Source of the DNA: DATMQA01 sp035566895
GTDB taxonomy: Bacteria; Verrucomicrobiota; Verrucomicrobiia; Limisphaerales; UBA8199
Length of the DNA stretch: 64,000 nucleotides
Direction of reading: 5' to 3'
Assembly: GCA_035566895.1 (NCBI GenBank)
Contig: DATMQA010000074.1
Span: 4,562 to 68,561 of the forward strand
Shown here: one piece after another, positions 50,351 through 59,228 of the stretch
Position numbering within the stretch: the first letter of the stretch is position 1
How the letters are laid out: each line of letters begins with the position of its first letter
Notes under the pieces: model-generated
What the model was told of the DNA's origin: nothing
The model's database searches: none
The model's input: only the letters and a program-made list of their open reading frames with translations
Position numbers and translations under genes: made by a program

Positions 50351-51429
50351 TTGCCAATGACCAGTTGCTTCCCGAGCGGACGCCAAGTCTCATTGACACC
50401 CCGCTTCAGCGGGGTGGACCAACAGGTCGTGAAGGGCAGAATCGCTTTAGCGGTTTCTCGCCTGCTTTGAAACCGCAGGGTTTCAGCCTTCGGATTCTCC
50501 TCTGGCTTCTCGCCACTCTCGCCTCATCGTTTGCCGCCGACCGCACCGGCGTCATCCTCGTCGTCGGCGCCCCCGGCGAACCCGAGTTCGCCACCAACTT
50601 CGTCCGTCAGGCCTCTCTTTGGGAAACTGCTTGTGCCCGCGCCGAGTGCCGGCACATCACCATCGGCCTCGCACCCAACGGTTTAACCAACGATTACGAC
50701 CTGCTTAAACAAACTCTGGCCGCCGAGCCGACCAACGGCTTGGGCCAGCTCTGGCTCGTTCTCATCGGCCACGGCACCTTCGACGGCAAAGAAGCCTGGT
50801 TCAATTTGCGCGGCCCGGACGTTTCCGCCGGCGACTTGGCCCTTTGGCTCAAGCCTTTCCAACGCCCGCTTGCCCTCATCAACACCGCCTCTGCCAGCGC
50901 GCCTTTCCTCGCCAAACTCTCTGCCACCAACCGTGTCATCATCACTGCAACCCGCAGCGGCAATGAACAAAACTTCGCCCGGTTCGGCCAATTCTTTGCT
51001 GAAGCGCTTACCAATTCTGAAGCAGACCTCGATCACGATGGACAAATCTCGCTGCTCGAAGCCTTTCTAACTGCTTCCCGTCAGGTCGCCGAGTTCTACA
51101 AAGTCGAAGGCCGCCTCGCCACCGAGCATGCCTTGCTCGATGACAACGGCGACGCCTTGGGCACCCCCGCCGATTGGTTTACAGGCCTGCGTGCCACCAA
51201 GCGCGCCAAAGAAAATGCCCCCCTCGACGGCTTGCTGGCCCGGCAATGGTATCTCATCGCGAGTGACGCCGAGCGAAAACTCTCCCCCGAACAACGCGCT
51301 CGCCGCGACGCCCTCGAACGCGAGGTCTTCCTCCTCCGCGACAAAAAAGCCCAAATGGATGAGGGAACCTACTATCGCCAGCTTGAAAAGCTCCTCCTCG
51401 ACCTGGCGCGCTCCAACGACGCCACCTGA
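50338..51429 (+). CDS. Caspase/legumain-fold protein lacking the catalytic cysteine
   Basis: 363 residues from the ATG at 50338, but that ATG and the next ~45 residues come from repeats. A TTG at 50467 would start directly before the signal peptide (SLRILLWLLATLASSFAA) and may be the true start. The body follows the caspase-like fold: GVILVVGAPGEPEF, LWLVLIGHGTFDG with the expected catalytic His (H145 in this numbering), then PLALINTASASAPFL, where a caspase or C13 peptidase would carry Cys but Ala/Ser are found. IITATRSGNEQNF and RLATEHALLDDNGD follow. It is probably a non-peptidase relative, or a Ser variant. Last gene of the MoxR operon. Confidence 0.72.
   Translation: MRTPIANDQLLPERTPSLIDTPLQRGGPTGREGQNRFSGFSPALKPQGFSLRILLWLLATLASSFAADRTGVILVVGAPGEPEFATNFVRQASLWETACARAECRHITIGLAPNGLTNDYDLLKQTLAAEPTNGLGQLWLVLIGHGTFDGKEAWFNLRGPDVSAGDLALWLKPFQRPLALINTASASAPFLAKLSATNRVIITATRSGNEQNFARFGQFFAEALTNSEADLDHDGQISLLEAFLTASRQVAEFYKVEGRLATEHALLDDNGDALGTPADWFTGLRATKRAKENAPLDGLLARQWYLIASDAERKLSPEQRARRDALEREVFLLRDKKAQMDEGTYYRQLEKLLLDLARSNDAT
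50397..50485. repeat. Double-hairpin repeat element, copy 1
   Basis: The first hairpin CACCCCGCT-TC-AGCGGGGTG is at 50397-50416. The second, AATCGCT-TT-AGCGGTT, is at 50441-50456, and a further TGAAACC/GGTTTCA stem is at about 50468-50485. Copy 2 (61175-61240) has the same layout with different but complementary stem bases. Confidence 0.7.
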
Positions 51430-51602
51430 AATGTGACAGAGGTAGGGCGCAGTGTGAATCTCCTCTCCGCACAGACTGCAACCAAACCACGTCGCCCCCA
51501 AAGCGATTTGCGGGCCGGTGCGGACCCCCGACTGAGTGTAAGGAGTTTCGCGCTGAGCCCTGCTACTTGCGAGAAGCGGTCAAACCTCCTACCTTGAGCA
51601 CC

Positions 51603-51818
51603 ATGAGCGAACTGGTTTTTGAAGTGACCCAAGAGGAAGACGGCGGGTTCTGCGCCGAATGCTTGTCGGAGAACATTTTCACGCAAGGGGATACCTGGGA
51701 TGCCCTGCGTACGAATGTCAAGGAGGCGGTGCGCGGCTACTTTTTTGATCAACCCAAAACCGCTCCGAAACACATTCGGCTGCACTTAGTCCGGGACGAA
51801 CTACTCGCTGGCGCATGA
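51603..51818 (+). CDS. hicB: HicB-family antitoxin
   Basis: 71 residues from the ATG at 51603; an upstream in-frame ATG at 51567 is less likely. LVFEVTQEEDGGFCAECL and ENIFTQGDTWDALRTNVKEA match the HicB partial RNase H-like fold used by antitoxins placed beside HicA. No DNA-binding helix-turn-helix is attached. The stop overlaps the start of the broken hicA (ATGA), the usual coupled order. In an intact pair it would bind and neutralise the HicA mRNA interferase; here it may be left without a working toxin. The ~170 bp upstream show no clear promoter. Confidence 0.82.
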   Translation: MSELVFEVTQEEDGGFCAECLSENIFTQGDTWDALRTNVKEAVRGYFFDQPKTAPKHIRLHLVRDELLAGA

Positions 51819-52058
51819 AAGTGCCGCGGGATTTTAAGCGGGACACATTTGGTCAAGGCACTCTGCCGCGACTGGGGTTATCTTCAGGTCCATCAAGAAG
51901 GTAGCCATATCATCTTGCAAACGGACTCGCCCGGACACCAGCGCCTGTCGATTCCCAACCACAATCCACTTCGCGTCGGTACACTCAACAGCATCGTGAG
52001 GGTCGTGGCCGCCCATAAAGGAGTGGACCGCCAAGCCGTCTTCGATTCACTCCGCTGA
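51815..52058 (+). pseudogene. hicA: HicA-family toxin with an N-terminal frameshift
   Basis: The ATG at 51815 overlaps the hicB stop and reads MKVPRD, as expected for HicA, but the frame is lost at the TTTT run (51832-51835). Removing one T restores DLSGTHLVKALCRDWGYLQ, which continues in the frame open to 52058. That downstream part carries the double-stranded-RNA-binding core, with the catalytic His in QEGSHIILQT and LSIPNHNPLRVGTL. So this is one gene split by a single extra base. It may be a true inactivating mutation, a slippage site or a sequencing error in a homopolymer. Without correction only a 69-residue fragment from 51849 could be made. Confidence 0.8.
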
Positions 52059-52160
52059 TTCGTAACTGAAGGGGATCTCAATGAACCGCTTGCCCTTTCC
52101 TGTCATCTGGGCAAGCTCGCCGTAAATAACCCGTGAATAACCTGTCCAAAAATCTCGGAT

Positions 52161-52201
52161 TTTCACGTTTCAGGCCTCACGTTTCACGCCTCACGCCTCA
52201 C
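52161..52201. repeat. CACGTTT/CACGCCT heptamer array
   Basis: About five units with a 7-bp period in the 250-bp gap between hicA and the DUF1501 gene. The rest of the gap holds no confident promoter or RNA. Confidence 0.8.
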
Positions 52202-52308
52202 TTGCCCCTCCGGCCTTCACCCCACCAAATAATTTGAAACCCATTTGCGCTTTCTTCGTCTAAAGAGCAATATAGTAGTGCCTCTGAATCATTGTGTGAG
52301 AATGTGTT

Positions 52309-53625
52309 ATGAATGATTGCTGCTCCTCCTTTTGCAATAGCCCCGAACATATCTGGCGTCCCAACCGCCGCGAGTTCCTCTTTGTCGGCCTGGTTGGCAG
52401 CCTTGGGTTGACCCTGGGTGAGCTCTTCAAACTTCAGGCCCAGTCGGCGGGCGCCAAAGCCCGCGCGCAGTCGGTCATCAACATCTTCCTGCCCGGTGGC
52501 ATTGCCGCCCAGGAATCCTTCGACCCCAAACTCCTGGCCCCGATTGAATACCGCGGACCCCTCGGCGCGGTAAAAACCAGGCTCGAATCTGTTTATTTCT
52601 CCGAACAACTCAAGCGCACCGCCGAAATCGCCGACAAGATTTGCGTCATCCGCTCGATGACCCACGGCGAGGCCGACCACGATCGCGGTACCCACAACAT
52701 GTTCACCGGCTGGCGGCCCAGCCCCGCCGTCCAATACCCCAGCATCGGCAGCATCGTCTCCCATGAGCTGGGCTCGCGCAACGACTTGCCACCTTACGTT
52801 TGCATTCCCAATCAGCCGAACAGCTTCGCCGGCACAGGTTTCCTGGGTTCGGCCTACGGCCCTTTCAGCCTGGGCGCCGACCCGGGTAACGGCGCGTTCA
52901 AAGTGCGCGACCTTAACCTGCCCAGTGGCGTGGACGATAAACGGTTTGCCGAACGCCGCGAAATGCGCTCGGTCATCGATGCCCACTTCGGCTCCCTCGA
53001 AAAATCCGACGCCTTGGCCGGCATGGACGCCTTTTACCAACGCGCCTACGCTATGATGAGTTCGGACAAAGCGCGGGCCGCCTTCGACTTGAAACAAGAA
53101 CCGGATAAGCTGCGCGATGATTATGGCCGCAATACTGCCGGCCAACGAATGTTGCTGGCCCGCCGCTTGGTCGAATCGGGCGTGCGCTTCGTTTCGCTGA
53201 CTTACGGTGGCTGGGACCATCACGACAATATCCGCAATGGCGTGACCTCCCAAATGCCCAGTTTCGACCAGGCTTTTGCCGCTCTCATCCGCGACCTCGA
53301 CACCCGCGGGATGCTCGATTCCACACTGGTCCTGGTGACCACCGAATTTGGCCGCACGCCGAAAGTCAACGGCACCGCTGGGCGCGACCATTATCCCAAA
53401 GTTTTTAGCATCGTCATGGCCGGCGGCGGTATCAAACAAGGTTGCGTTCACGGTTCGACCGACCCCACCGGCAGCGAGCCCGACAGCGACCCCCTGACCG
53501 TGCCCGACTACGCCGCGACGATCTACCACCTGCTTGGCATCGATTGGGAAAAGACACTGCTGGCCGGCACGCGCCCGGTGAAGATTGTCAAAGACGGCGA
53601 GATCGCCCACGGCCTCCTGGCGTGA
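52309..53625 (+). CDS. DUF1501 protein, Tat-exported
   Basis: 438 residues. The N-terminus contains a twin-arginine motif NRREFLFVGLVGSLGL (~19-34), so export in folded form is likely. The body is the sulfatase-like DUF1501 fold: INIFLPGGIAAQESFDPK, MTHGEADHDRGTHNMFTGW with metal-binding His/Asp, LTYGGWDHHDN, LVLVTTEFGRTPKVNG and GRDHYPKVFSIVMAGGG. DUF1501 proteins are abundant in Planctomycetes and Verrucomicrobiota, usually paired with DUF1549/1553 cytochromes; that partner lies two genes downstream. Function is unproven, possibly a metal-dependent hydrolase. Its stop overlaps a GTGAAAC heptamer array. Confidence 0.93.
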   Translation: MNDCCSSFCNSPEHIWRPNRREFLFVGLVGSLGLTLGELFKLQAQSAGAKARAQSVINIFLPGGIAAQESFDPKLLAPIEYRGPLGAVKTRLESVYFSEQLKRTAEIADKICVIRSMTHGEADHDRGTHNMFTGWRPSPAVQYPSIGSIVSHELGSRNDLPPYVCIPNQPNSFAGTGFLGSAYGPFSLGADPGNGAFKVRDLNLPSGVDDKRFAERREMRSVIDAHFGSLEKSDALAGMDAFYQRAYAMMSSDKARAAFDLKQEPDKLRDDYGRNTAGQRMLLARRLVESGVRFVSLTYGGWDHHDNIRNGVTSQMPSFDQAFAALIRDLDTRGMLDSTLVLVTTEFGRTPKVNGTAGRDHYPKVFSIVMAGGGIKQGCVHGSTDPTGSEPDSDPLTVPDYAATIYHLLGIDWEKTLLAGTRPVKIVKDGEIAHGLLA

Positions 53626-53803
53626 AGCGTGAAACGTAAAACGTGAAAGGTGAATCTGACGGTTGGCCGTCCGGAGGTGGGCAGATGAGCCAAAGCAGCC
53701 ATGCCACGACCGAACCACGCGTAACTCTACGCGGCGGCGCTGATTTCGGCCTTCGGATTTCGGCCTTCTTTCGGATTTCGGATTTCGGCCTTCGGATTTT
53801 ACG
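53621..53803. repeat. Two heptamer arrays between DUF1501 and PPC genes
   Basis: GTGAAAC-type units occur at 53621-53653 and GATTTCG/GCCTTCG units at 53748-53803, both with a 7-bp period. The reading frame of the next gene is open through them, but a start at 53811 after the arrays is preferred. Confidence 0.8.
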
Positions 53804-53810
53804 CGGTTCC

Positions 53811-56135
53811 ATGCTCCTCGGCCTTCTCTTGCTGCCCTGGCTCGCTCCCGCAGTTTCTCCCCAGCTCCGCACCATCACTCCCACCGGCGCTCAGCGCGGC
53901 ACCGAACTCGAGGTCCTCTTCGAAGGCGATCGTCTCCAGGATACCCAGGAAATCCTTTGCTATGAGCCCGGGATTGAGCTGCTGAATTTTAACAAGGTTA
54001 CCAACCGAATCGTCAAAGCCGACTTGAAAATTGCCGCGGACTGCGCCCTCGGCGAACATCATCTGCGCCTCCGCACCGCGACCGGCCTTTCCGAATTGCG
54101 CACCTTTTTTGTCGGGCCGTTTCCGGTTGTTGATGAAGACGAGCCGAACAACACCCCAACCAATGCCCAGCCAGTGGAACTCAACACAACTGTCGCCGGC
54201 ATCATCAAGGCCGAGGATGTGGACTGCTTTGCCGTCGAACTTAAGAAAGGCCAGCGCCTCTCGGTCGAAGTCGAAGGCATGCGCCTGGGCCGCGGTGTTT
54301 TCGATCCGCGTCTCGCCATCCTGGATTCGGATGGCTCACTCCTTGCCGATGTCGATGATACCGTGCTGGCCATGCAGGACCCCTTCGTGAGCCTGCTCGC
54401 GCCGAGGGACGGCACCTATATCATCCGACTGAGGGAAGCCACTTACGGCGGAAGTGATCTCTGCCATTACCGCCTCCATATCGGTACCTTTCCGCGCCCC
54501 ACCTCGGTTTTCCCTCTCGGCGGCAAGACCGGCGAAACTCTCAAACTGAAGTGCTTCAGCGAGGCCACCGGCGAGTTTACGCACGAAATCAAGCTGCCCG
54601 AAACGCCTCAGGAAAGATTTGCCGTTTTCCCCGCGCTGGACGGCCTGCTCGCCCCTACGCCCAATTGGCTTCGCGTTTCTGATTTCCCAAACGTCCTCGC
54701 CGCCGCCCCCAACCAGGACCGTGAACACGCTACCGCCACTGACCAACTTCCGCCGCTGGCTCTCAACGGTATCCTCGCCCAAAAAGGGCAGGAAGATTGG
54801 TTTCGTTTCCCAGCCACGAAAGGGCTTGCGCTGACCGTCAGTGTCTATGCCCGCCGTCTTCGCTCGCCGCTGGATTCCATTCTCGAGGTGTTCGACCCCA
54901 AAGGCCAAAGCCTCGCCTCTAACGACGATGCCGTCGGCGCCGATAGTTCCCTCAAGTTCACCCCCTCCGAAACCACTAACTACTTTGTTCGCGTGCGCGA
55001 TACGCTTGGCCGTGGCGGTCCGGATTTCACTTATCGAGTCGAAATCACCCTGGTCCAGCCCAGCCTGGCTCTGAAGATTCCTGAGGTAGCCCGCAATGAC
55101 ACCCAATCACGCCAGTTCATCGCCGTGCCGCGCGGTAACCGGTTTGCCACGCTCATCTCCGCTAAACGCGCCAACTTCGGCAGCGAACTCGCCTTCGCCC
55201 TGCCCGAACTGCCGCCCGGCATCACCATGCTGGCTGCCGCTATGGCCAAAAACATTGATGCGATGCCGCTGGTCTTCGAGACCGCGGCCGACGCCCCGCT
55301 CGGTTGCCGGTTGCTCGACTTGACCGCCACCGGCACCAACGGCACCAACCAGGTCGTCGGCAAGTTCCGCCAGGACGTCGAGTTGGTTGAAGGACCCAAC
55401 AACACCAGTTACTATGGCACCAGCGTCGATAAACTCTGTGTCGCCGTCGTCAAGGAGGCCCCCTTCCATTTGCGAATCGTCGAACCCAAGGTCCCATTGG
55501 TCCAGGCCGGCTCAATGCGCCTTGAAGTCGTTGCCGAGCGCGAGGCCGACTTCGACGAGCCGATCGAACTCCAAATGGTTTGGAACCCGCCAGGGGTCAA
55601 TTCTCAGTCGGAAGCCACCATTCCCAAAGGAGCGACCAACGTCTTTTATCAACTCAATGCCGGCGGTGGTGCAGAAACACGCACTTGGAAGATCGCCGTT
55701 TTGGGCCATGCCACCGTCCAAAAAGGCGAGCTCTATGTCTCTTCCCAACTTACGGACTTGGAAGTCGCCAAACCGTTCCTCACGGGAAAAATCGAGACCC
55801 TCTGGGTCAACCCCGGCAAAACCGGCAAGCTCACCGTCAACCTGCAACAAGTAAAACCATTCGAAGGCAAATCCACTATCCACCTGTTTGGTCTTCCGGA
55901 AAAAGTCACCGCCGCCGAGCGGGAAATTTCTAAAGACGACCCGGAAGTTGTATTTGATGTCACCGTAGCCACCAATTGCGCCACGGGTTCATTCAAAAAC
56001 CTCTTCTGTGCAGTGGACGTGAAGCAGAACGGCGAGGTGATCCCTCACACCATCGCTCAGGGCGGCATCCTGCGCATCGTCCCACCTAAGAAAGACGATA
56101 CCAAAGTGGCTGCGGCGACCGGCTCGAAGAAATGA
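53811..56135 (+). CDS. Secreted pre-peptidase C-terminal (PPC) domain protein
   Basis: About 774 residues from the ATG at 53811, which gives a clean signal peptide (LLGLLLLPWLAPAVS). The frame is open from 53643, but the extra residues are encoded by heptamer repeats. An IPT-like strand set opens the protein (LRTITPTGAQRGTELEVLFEG). Two PPC beta-sandwiches follow: DEDEPNNTPTNAQPVELNT with WDCFAVELKKGQR-type strands, and GILAQKGQEDWFRFPATKG with SNDDAVGADSSLKF. The remainder is beta-rich. No protease domain is present. It is likely a surface or periplasmic binding partner of the DUF1501/DUF1549 proteins that surround it. Confidence 0.87.
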   Translation: MLLGLLLLPWLAPAVSPQLRTITPTGAQRGTELEVLFEGDRLQDTQEILCYEPGIELLNFNKVTNRIVKADLKIAADCALGEHHLRLRTATGLSELRTFFVGPFPVVDEDEPNNTPTNAQPVELNTTVAGIIKAEDVDCFAVELKKGQRLSVEVEGMRLGRGVFDPRLAILDSDGSLLADVDDTVLAMQDPFVSLLAPRDGTYIIRLREATYGGSDLCHYRLHIGTFPRPTSVFPLGGKTGETLKLKCFSEATGEFTHEIKLPETPQERFAVFPALDGLLAPTPNWLRVSDFPNVLAAAPNQDREHATATDQLPPLALNGILAQKGQEDWFRFPATKGLALTVSVYARRLRSPLDSILEVFDPKGQSLASNDDAVGADSSLKFTPSETTNYFVRVRDTLGRGGPDFTYRVEITLVQPSLALKIPEVARNDTQSRQFIAVPRGNRFATLISAKRANFGSELAFALPELPPGITMLAAAMAKNIDAMPLVFETAADAPLGCRLLDLTATGTNGTNQVVGKFRQDVELVEGPNNTSYYGTSVDKLCVAVVKEAPFHLRIVEPKVPLVQAGSMRLEVVAEREADFDEPIELQMVWNPPGVNSQSEATIPKGATNVFYQLNAGGGAETRTWKIAVLGHATVQKGELYVSSQLTDLEVAKPFLTGKIETLWVNPGKTGKLTVNLQQVKPFEGKSTIHLFGLPEKVTAAEREISKDDPEVVFDVTVATNCATGSFKNLFCAVDVKQNGEVIPHTIAQGGILRIVPPKKDDTKVAAATGSKK

Positions 56136-56343
56136 CCATGAACGGCCGAAAACAATCTCGAGGTCCACGACTGCTCCCACTCCTCGCCCGAGTATGGTCC
56201 GCGCATTCCCGAAGGGTACCCTGTGGCCCCGCCCAGCCCTGGAGTGGCGCGATGTTTATGGTTCACCCGTGCGGGCAGACCAATCCAGCCCCAGGTACTG
56301 CTGGAGTTTCTGAGACGCCCATTTCCGAAACGCCCGGCCGACG

Positions 56344-56494
56344 ATTCTCCCTCTCCCCAAGGGAGAGGGCAGGGGTGAGGGGAACGCGCCTGCCCAAAAC
56401 TCGGCGCCTGCAGGTCCGTCACCAATCGAAAATCGAAAATCGAAAATCGAAAATCCCTCTCTGCTTCCTCCGTTGCCTCCTGTTAAAAATCCGG
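56344..56494 (+). repeat. Composite repeat (REP palindrome plus heptamers), copy A
   Basis: A REP-like palindrome (CCCTCTCCCC...GGGAGAGGG, then CAGGGGTGAGGGGAA; 56344-56384) is followed by a unique-looking linker, four AAATCGA heptamers (56425-56455) and a tail ending TTAAAAATCCGG. The linker, heptamers and tail recur in inverted orientation as copy B at 59082-59211. A second REP unit lies at 56533-56573. Confidence 0.85.
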
Positions 56495-59008
56495 ATGGGA
56501 ACCCGGTCGAGTCGCCAAATAAACCGGCTAACATTCCCCCTCTCCCCAGGGGAGAGGGTACGTGTGAGGGGAAAGTGTGCGTCCCTTCTTTGTTCGTCTG
56601 CCATCCTCGTCTTGCTCTTTCTCCCGCTGCTCTCATTCGCGGACACGGCGCCTTCTCCAGACCTCCACGCCTATCCGCCAACCATCAACCTCAGTTCCGC
56701 CAAAGCCCGCCAGCACATCGTCATCCAGTCCACGAGCGAGGATGGCATTACCCATGACGTCACCACTCAGGCCATGGTCACCGTTGTCGATCCTAAGCTG
56801 GCGCGCCTTGACCACGGCCTCCTCTCTCCATTCGCCGACGGCCAAACCGAGCTGCGCGTCTCCTTTGCCGACCAGACCGCCACCGTGCCCGTCACCGTCT
56901 CAAATGCCACCCGCCAGCCCCCGCTCAGTTTCAAGCTCGATGTGATGCCCGTATTCATGAAAGCCGGCTGCAACGCCGGCAGTTGCCACGGCACCTCCCG
57001 TGGCAAAGACGGCTTCCACCTCTCTCTCTTCGGCTTCGATCCCGAGGGGGATTATTACCGCCTCACCCGGGAACAAATCGGGCGCCGCATCAATCTCGCC
57101 ATTCCGGAGGAAAGCCTGATCGTCTTGAAAGGCCTGGGCGCGGTCCAACACACCGGCGGCGTCCGCTTCAGCACCAACAGCGACCTCTGCCGGACGCTCG
57201 TCGCCTGGCTCACCGCCGGCGCGCCGAATGACTCGACCAACGTCGCCAAAGTCACCGGTATCGAAATCTTTCCCAAGACCGCCGTCCTCGAAGGCTCCAA
57301 TAGCGTCCAGCGATTGGTTCTTCAGGCCCATTACTCCGACGGCACCGAACGCGATGTCACTCCTCTAGCCGTGTTCCTTAGCAATAATGAAGGAACGGCG
57401 CGAGTGGCCGATGATGGCACGGTCACCGCCGGCCAGCGCGGCGAGGCCTTCATCCAGGCGCGCTTCGCCGAGTTCAATGTCGGCGCCCAAATCATCGTGC
57501 TCCCGGCCAATCTCCCCTTCCACTGGCCCGAAGTCGCCGCTCGCAACTACATCGACGAAGCCGTCTATGCCAAACTCAAGAAGCTGCGCCTCGCTCCCTC
57601 GGACGTGTGCGACGACCCCACCTTCCTCCGCCGCGCCTTCATCGATATCACCGGCACCCTGCCCACCCCCGAAGAAACCCGCAAATTCGTCGAGGACTCC
57701 GACCCGGCTCGCCGCGACCATCTGGTGGACCAATTGCTCGCTCGCAAAGAATTCGCCGACCTCTGGGTCATGAAATTCGCTGAGTTGCTTGAAATTCGCT
57801 CCGAGGACAACCGCGTCTATCCCAAAGCGACTCTGCTTTATTTCGAGTGGCTCCGGGATCAAATCCTTACCAACGTGCCGCTCGACCGCATCGTGCAAAA
57901 CATCCTGACCGCCTCCGACAGCACTCTGCGCAACCCGGCGGCGAATTATTTTCAGATCGAATCCGACACCTTGAAACTCTCCGAGAACACCGCCCAGGTC
58001 TTCCTCGGCATGCGCATCCAGTGCGCCCAATGCCACAACCATCCCTTTGACCGCTGGACCATGAACGACTACTACAGTTTCGCTTCTTTCTTCTCCCAGG
58101 TCGGCCGCAAACCGGGAGATGACCCTCGCGAAACCGTCGTCTTCGACAAACATGATGGCGAGGTGAAACATCCCCTCACCGGCAAGGCCATGCGGCCCAA
58201 ATTCCTCGGCGGCGATGTGCCCGAAATCAAAAATCAGTCCCGCCGCGAAGTTCTGGCCCGCTGGCTCACTGCGCCCGATAACCCCTACTTTGCCCGCAAC
58301 CTGGCCAACCTCATCTGGGCGCATTTCCTTGGACGGGGCATCATTGAGCCGGTCGATGATGTTCGCATCAGTAACCCGCCCTCCAATCCCGAACTGCTCG
58401 ATGCCCTGGCGGCGAAGCTCGTTGATTATCACTACGATTTTAAAAAACTCGTTCGCGACATCTGCGCCTCCCGCACCTATCAGCTCAGCACCCGGGCTAA
58501 CGACACCAACGCCTCCGACGAGCGCAACTTCAGCCGCGCCGCCATCCGCCGCATCCGCGCCGAAGTCCTGCTGGACTGCATCAGCGAGGTGACTGAAACC
58601 CACGATAAATTCCCGGGCCTGCCCCGCGGCGCCCGCGCCGTGCAGATCGCGGACGGCAACACCGCCACTTATTTCCTGACCACCTTTGGCCGCGCTTCGC
58701 GCACCACCGTCTGCTCCTGCGAAGTGAAGATTGACCCGAACCTTTCCCAGGCCCTGGACCTGCTCAACGGCGAAACCCTCCAGCGCAAAATCGAACAAGG
58801 TGGCCTCGTCAAGAAGCTCCTCAAAGAAGGCCAAACCCGCGAACAGGTAATAGACAACCTTTACCTCCGCTGCTTCGGTCGTAAACCAACCGCCGAAGAA
58901 ATCGAGAAACTCGACGCCTTTTTCGCCAAAGACGCCAAACCCGAGCAAGTCCTTAACGATGTCTTTTGGTCGCTCATCAACGCGAAGGAATTTGTGTTCA
59001 ATCACTGA
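56495..59008 (+). CDS. DUF1549/DUF1553 (PSD1) cytochrome-type protein
   Basis: About 837 residues from the ATG at 56495; the frame is open from 56132 through repeats. A GTG at 56564 would give a clean signal peptide (SSAILVLLFLPLLSFAD) and may be the real start. A BIG2-like Ig domain leads (~residues 35-105), then GCNAGSCHGTSRGKDGFHL (PSCyt-type CxxxxCH). A second BIG2-like domain follows, then DUF1549 (AVYAKLKKLRLAPSDVCDD, RRAFIDITGTLPTPEE, RIQCAQCHNHPFDRWT with a CxxCH) and DUF1553 (RREVLARWLTAPDNPYFARN, FGRASRTTVCSCE). It is probably a haem-containing periplasmic protein acting with DUF1501. It is bracketed by inverted composite repeats. Confidence 0.9.
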   Translation: MGTRSSRQINRLTFPLSPGERVRVRGKCASLLCSSAILVLLFLPLLSFADTAPSPDLHAYPPTINLSSAKARQHIVIQSTSEDGITHDVTTQAMVTVVDPKLARLDHGLLSPFADGQTELRVSFADQTATVPVTVSNATRQPPLSFKLDVMPVFMKAGCNAGSCHGTSRGKDGFHLSLFGFDPEGDYYRLTREQIGRRINLAIPEESLIVLKGLGAVQHTGGVRFSTNSDLCRTLVAWLTAGAPNDSTNVAKVTGIEIFPKTAVLEGSNSVQRLVLQAHYSDGTERDVTPLAVFLSNNEGTARVADDGTVTAGQRGEAFIQARFAEFNVGAQIIVLPANLPFHWPEVAARNYIDEAVYAKLKKLRLAPSDVCDDPTFLRRAFIDITGTLPTPEETRKFVEDSDPARRDHLVDQLLARKEFADLWVMKFAELLEIRSEDNRVYPKATLLYFEWLRDQILTNVPLDRIVQNILTASDSTLRNPAANYFQIESDTLKLSENTAQVFLGMRIQCAQCHNHPFDRWTMNDYYSFASFFSQVGRKPGDDPRETVVFDKHDGEVKHPLTGKAMRPKFLGGDVPEIKNQSRREVLARWLTAPDNPYFARNLANLIWAHFLGRGIIEPVDDVRISNPPSNPELLDALAAKLVDYHYDFKKLVRDICASRTYQLSTRANDTNASDERNFSRAAIRRIRAEVLLDCISEVTETHDKFPGLPRGARAVQIADGNTATYFLTTFGRASRTTVCSCEVKIDPNLSQALDLLNGETLQRKIEQGGLVKKLLKEGQTREQVIDNLYLRCFGRKPTAEEIEKLDAFFAKDAKPEQVLNDVFWSLINAKEFVFNH

Positions 59009-59081
59009 TGACCCGGACCCTTGACATCGATTTGGATGCCAGTATGCAGACGCGAGTCGTAATTCCCCTCACCCCTGAGTT

Positions 59082-59211
59082 CCGGATTTCTAACAGGAGG
59101 CAACGGAGGAAGCAGAGAGGGATTTTGGATTTTGGATTTTCGATTGGTGGCGGAGCTGCGGGCGCCGAGTTTTGGGCGGGCGCGTTCCCCTCACCCCTGG
59201 GGAGAGGGGGG
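59082..59211 (-). repeat. Composite repeat, copy B (inverted)
   Basis: Reading on the minus strand it matches copy A: shortened REP palindrome (59185-59211), linker CGCGCC...CAAAACTCGGCGCC, about three AAATCCA/AAATCGA heptamers (59120-59144) and the tail to CCGGA at 59082. A half REP lies at 59062-59077 and a full REP in plus orientation at 59271-59311. These fill the 220-bp gap before the next gene. Confidence 0.85.
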
Positions 59212-59228
59212 ATCCCAGCCAGTCTCTT

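Noticed and set aside
56425..56455. Tandem repeats considered as a CRISPR array
   Set aside because: Units are 7 bp with no spacers, and no cas genes are present. The same applies to all other heptamer arrays here.
57365..59005. 546-residue open frame antisense to the DUF1549/1553 gene
   Set aside because: Shadow of a well-supported gene. Similar long shadows at 48426-49796, 52198-53718, 60009-61178 and 14374-15459 were rejected for the same reason.
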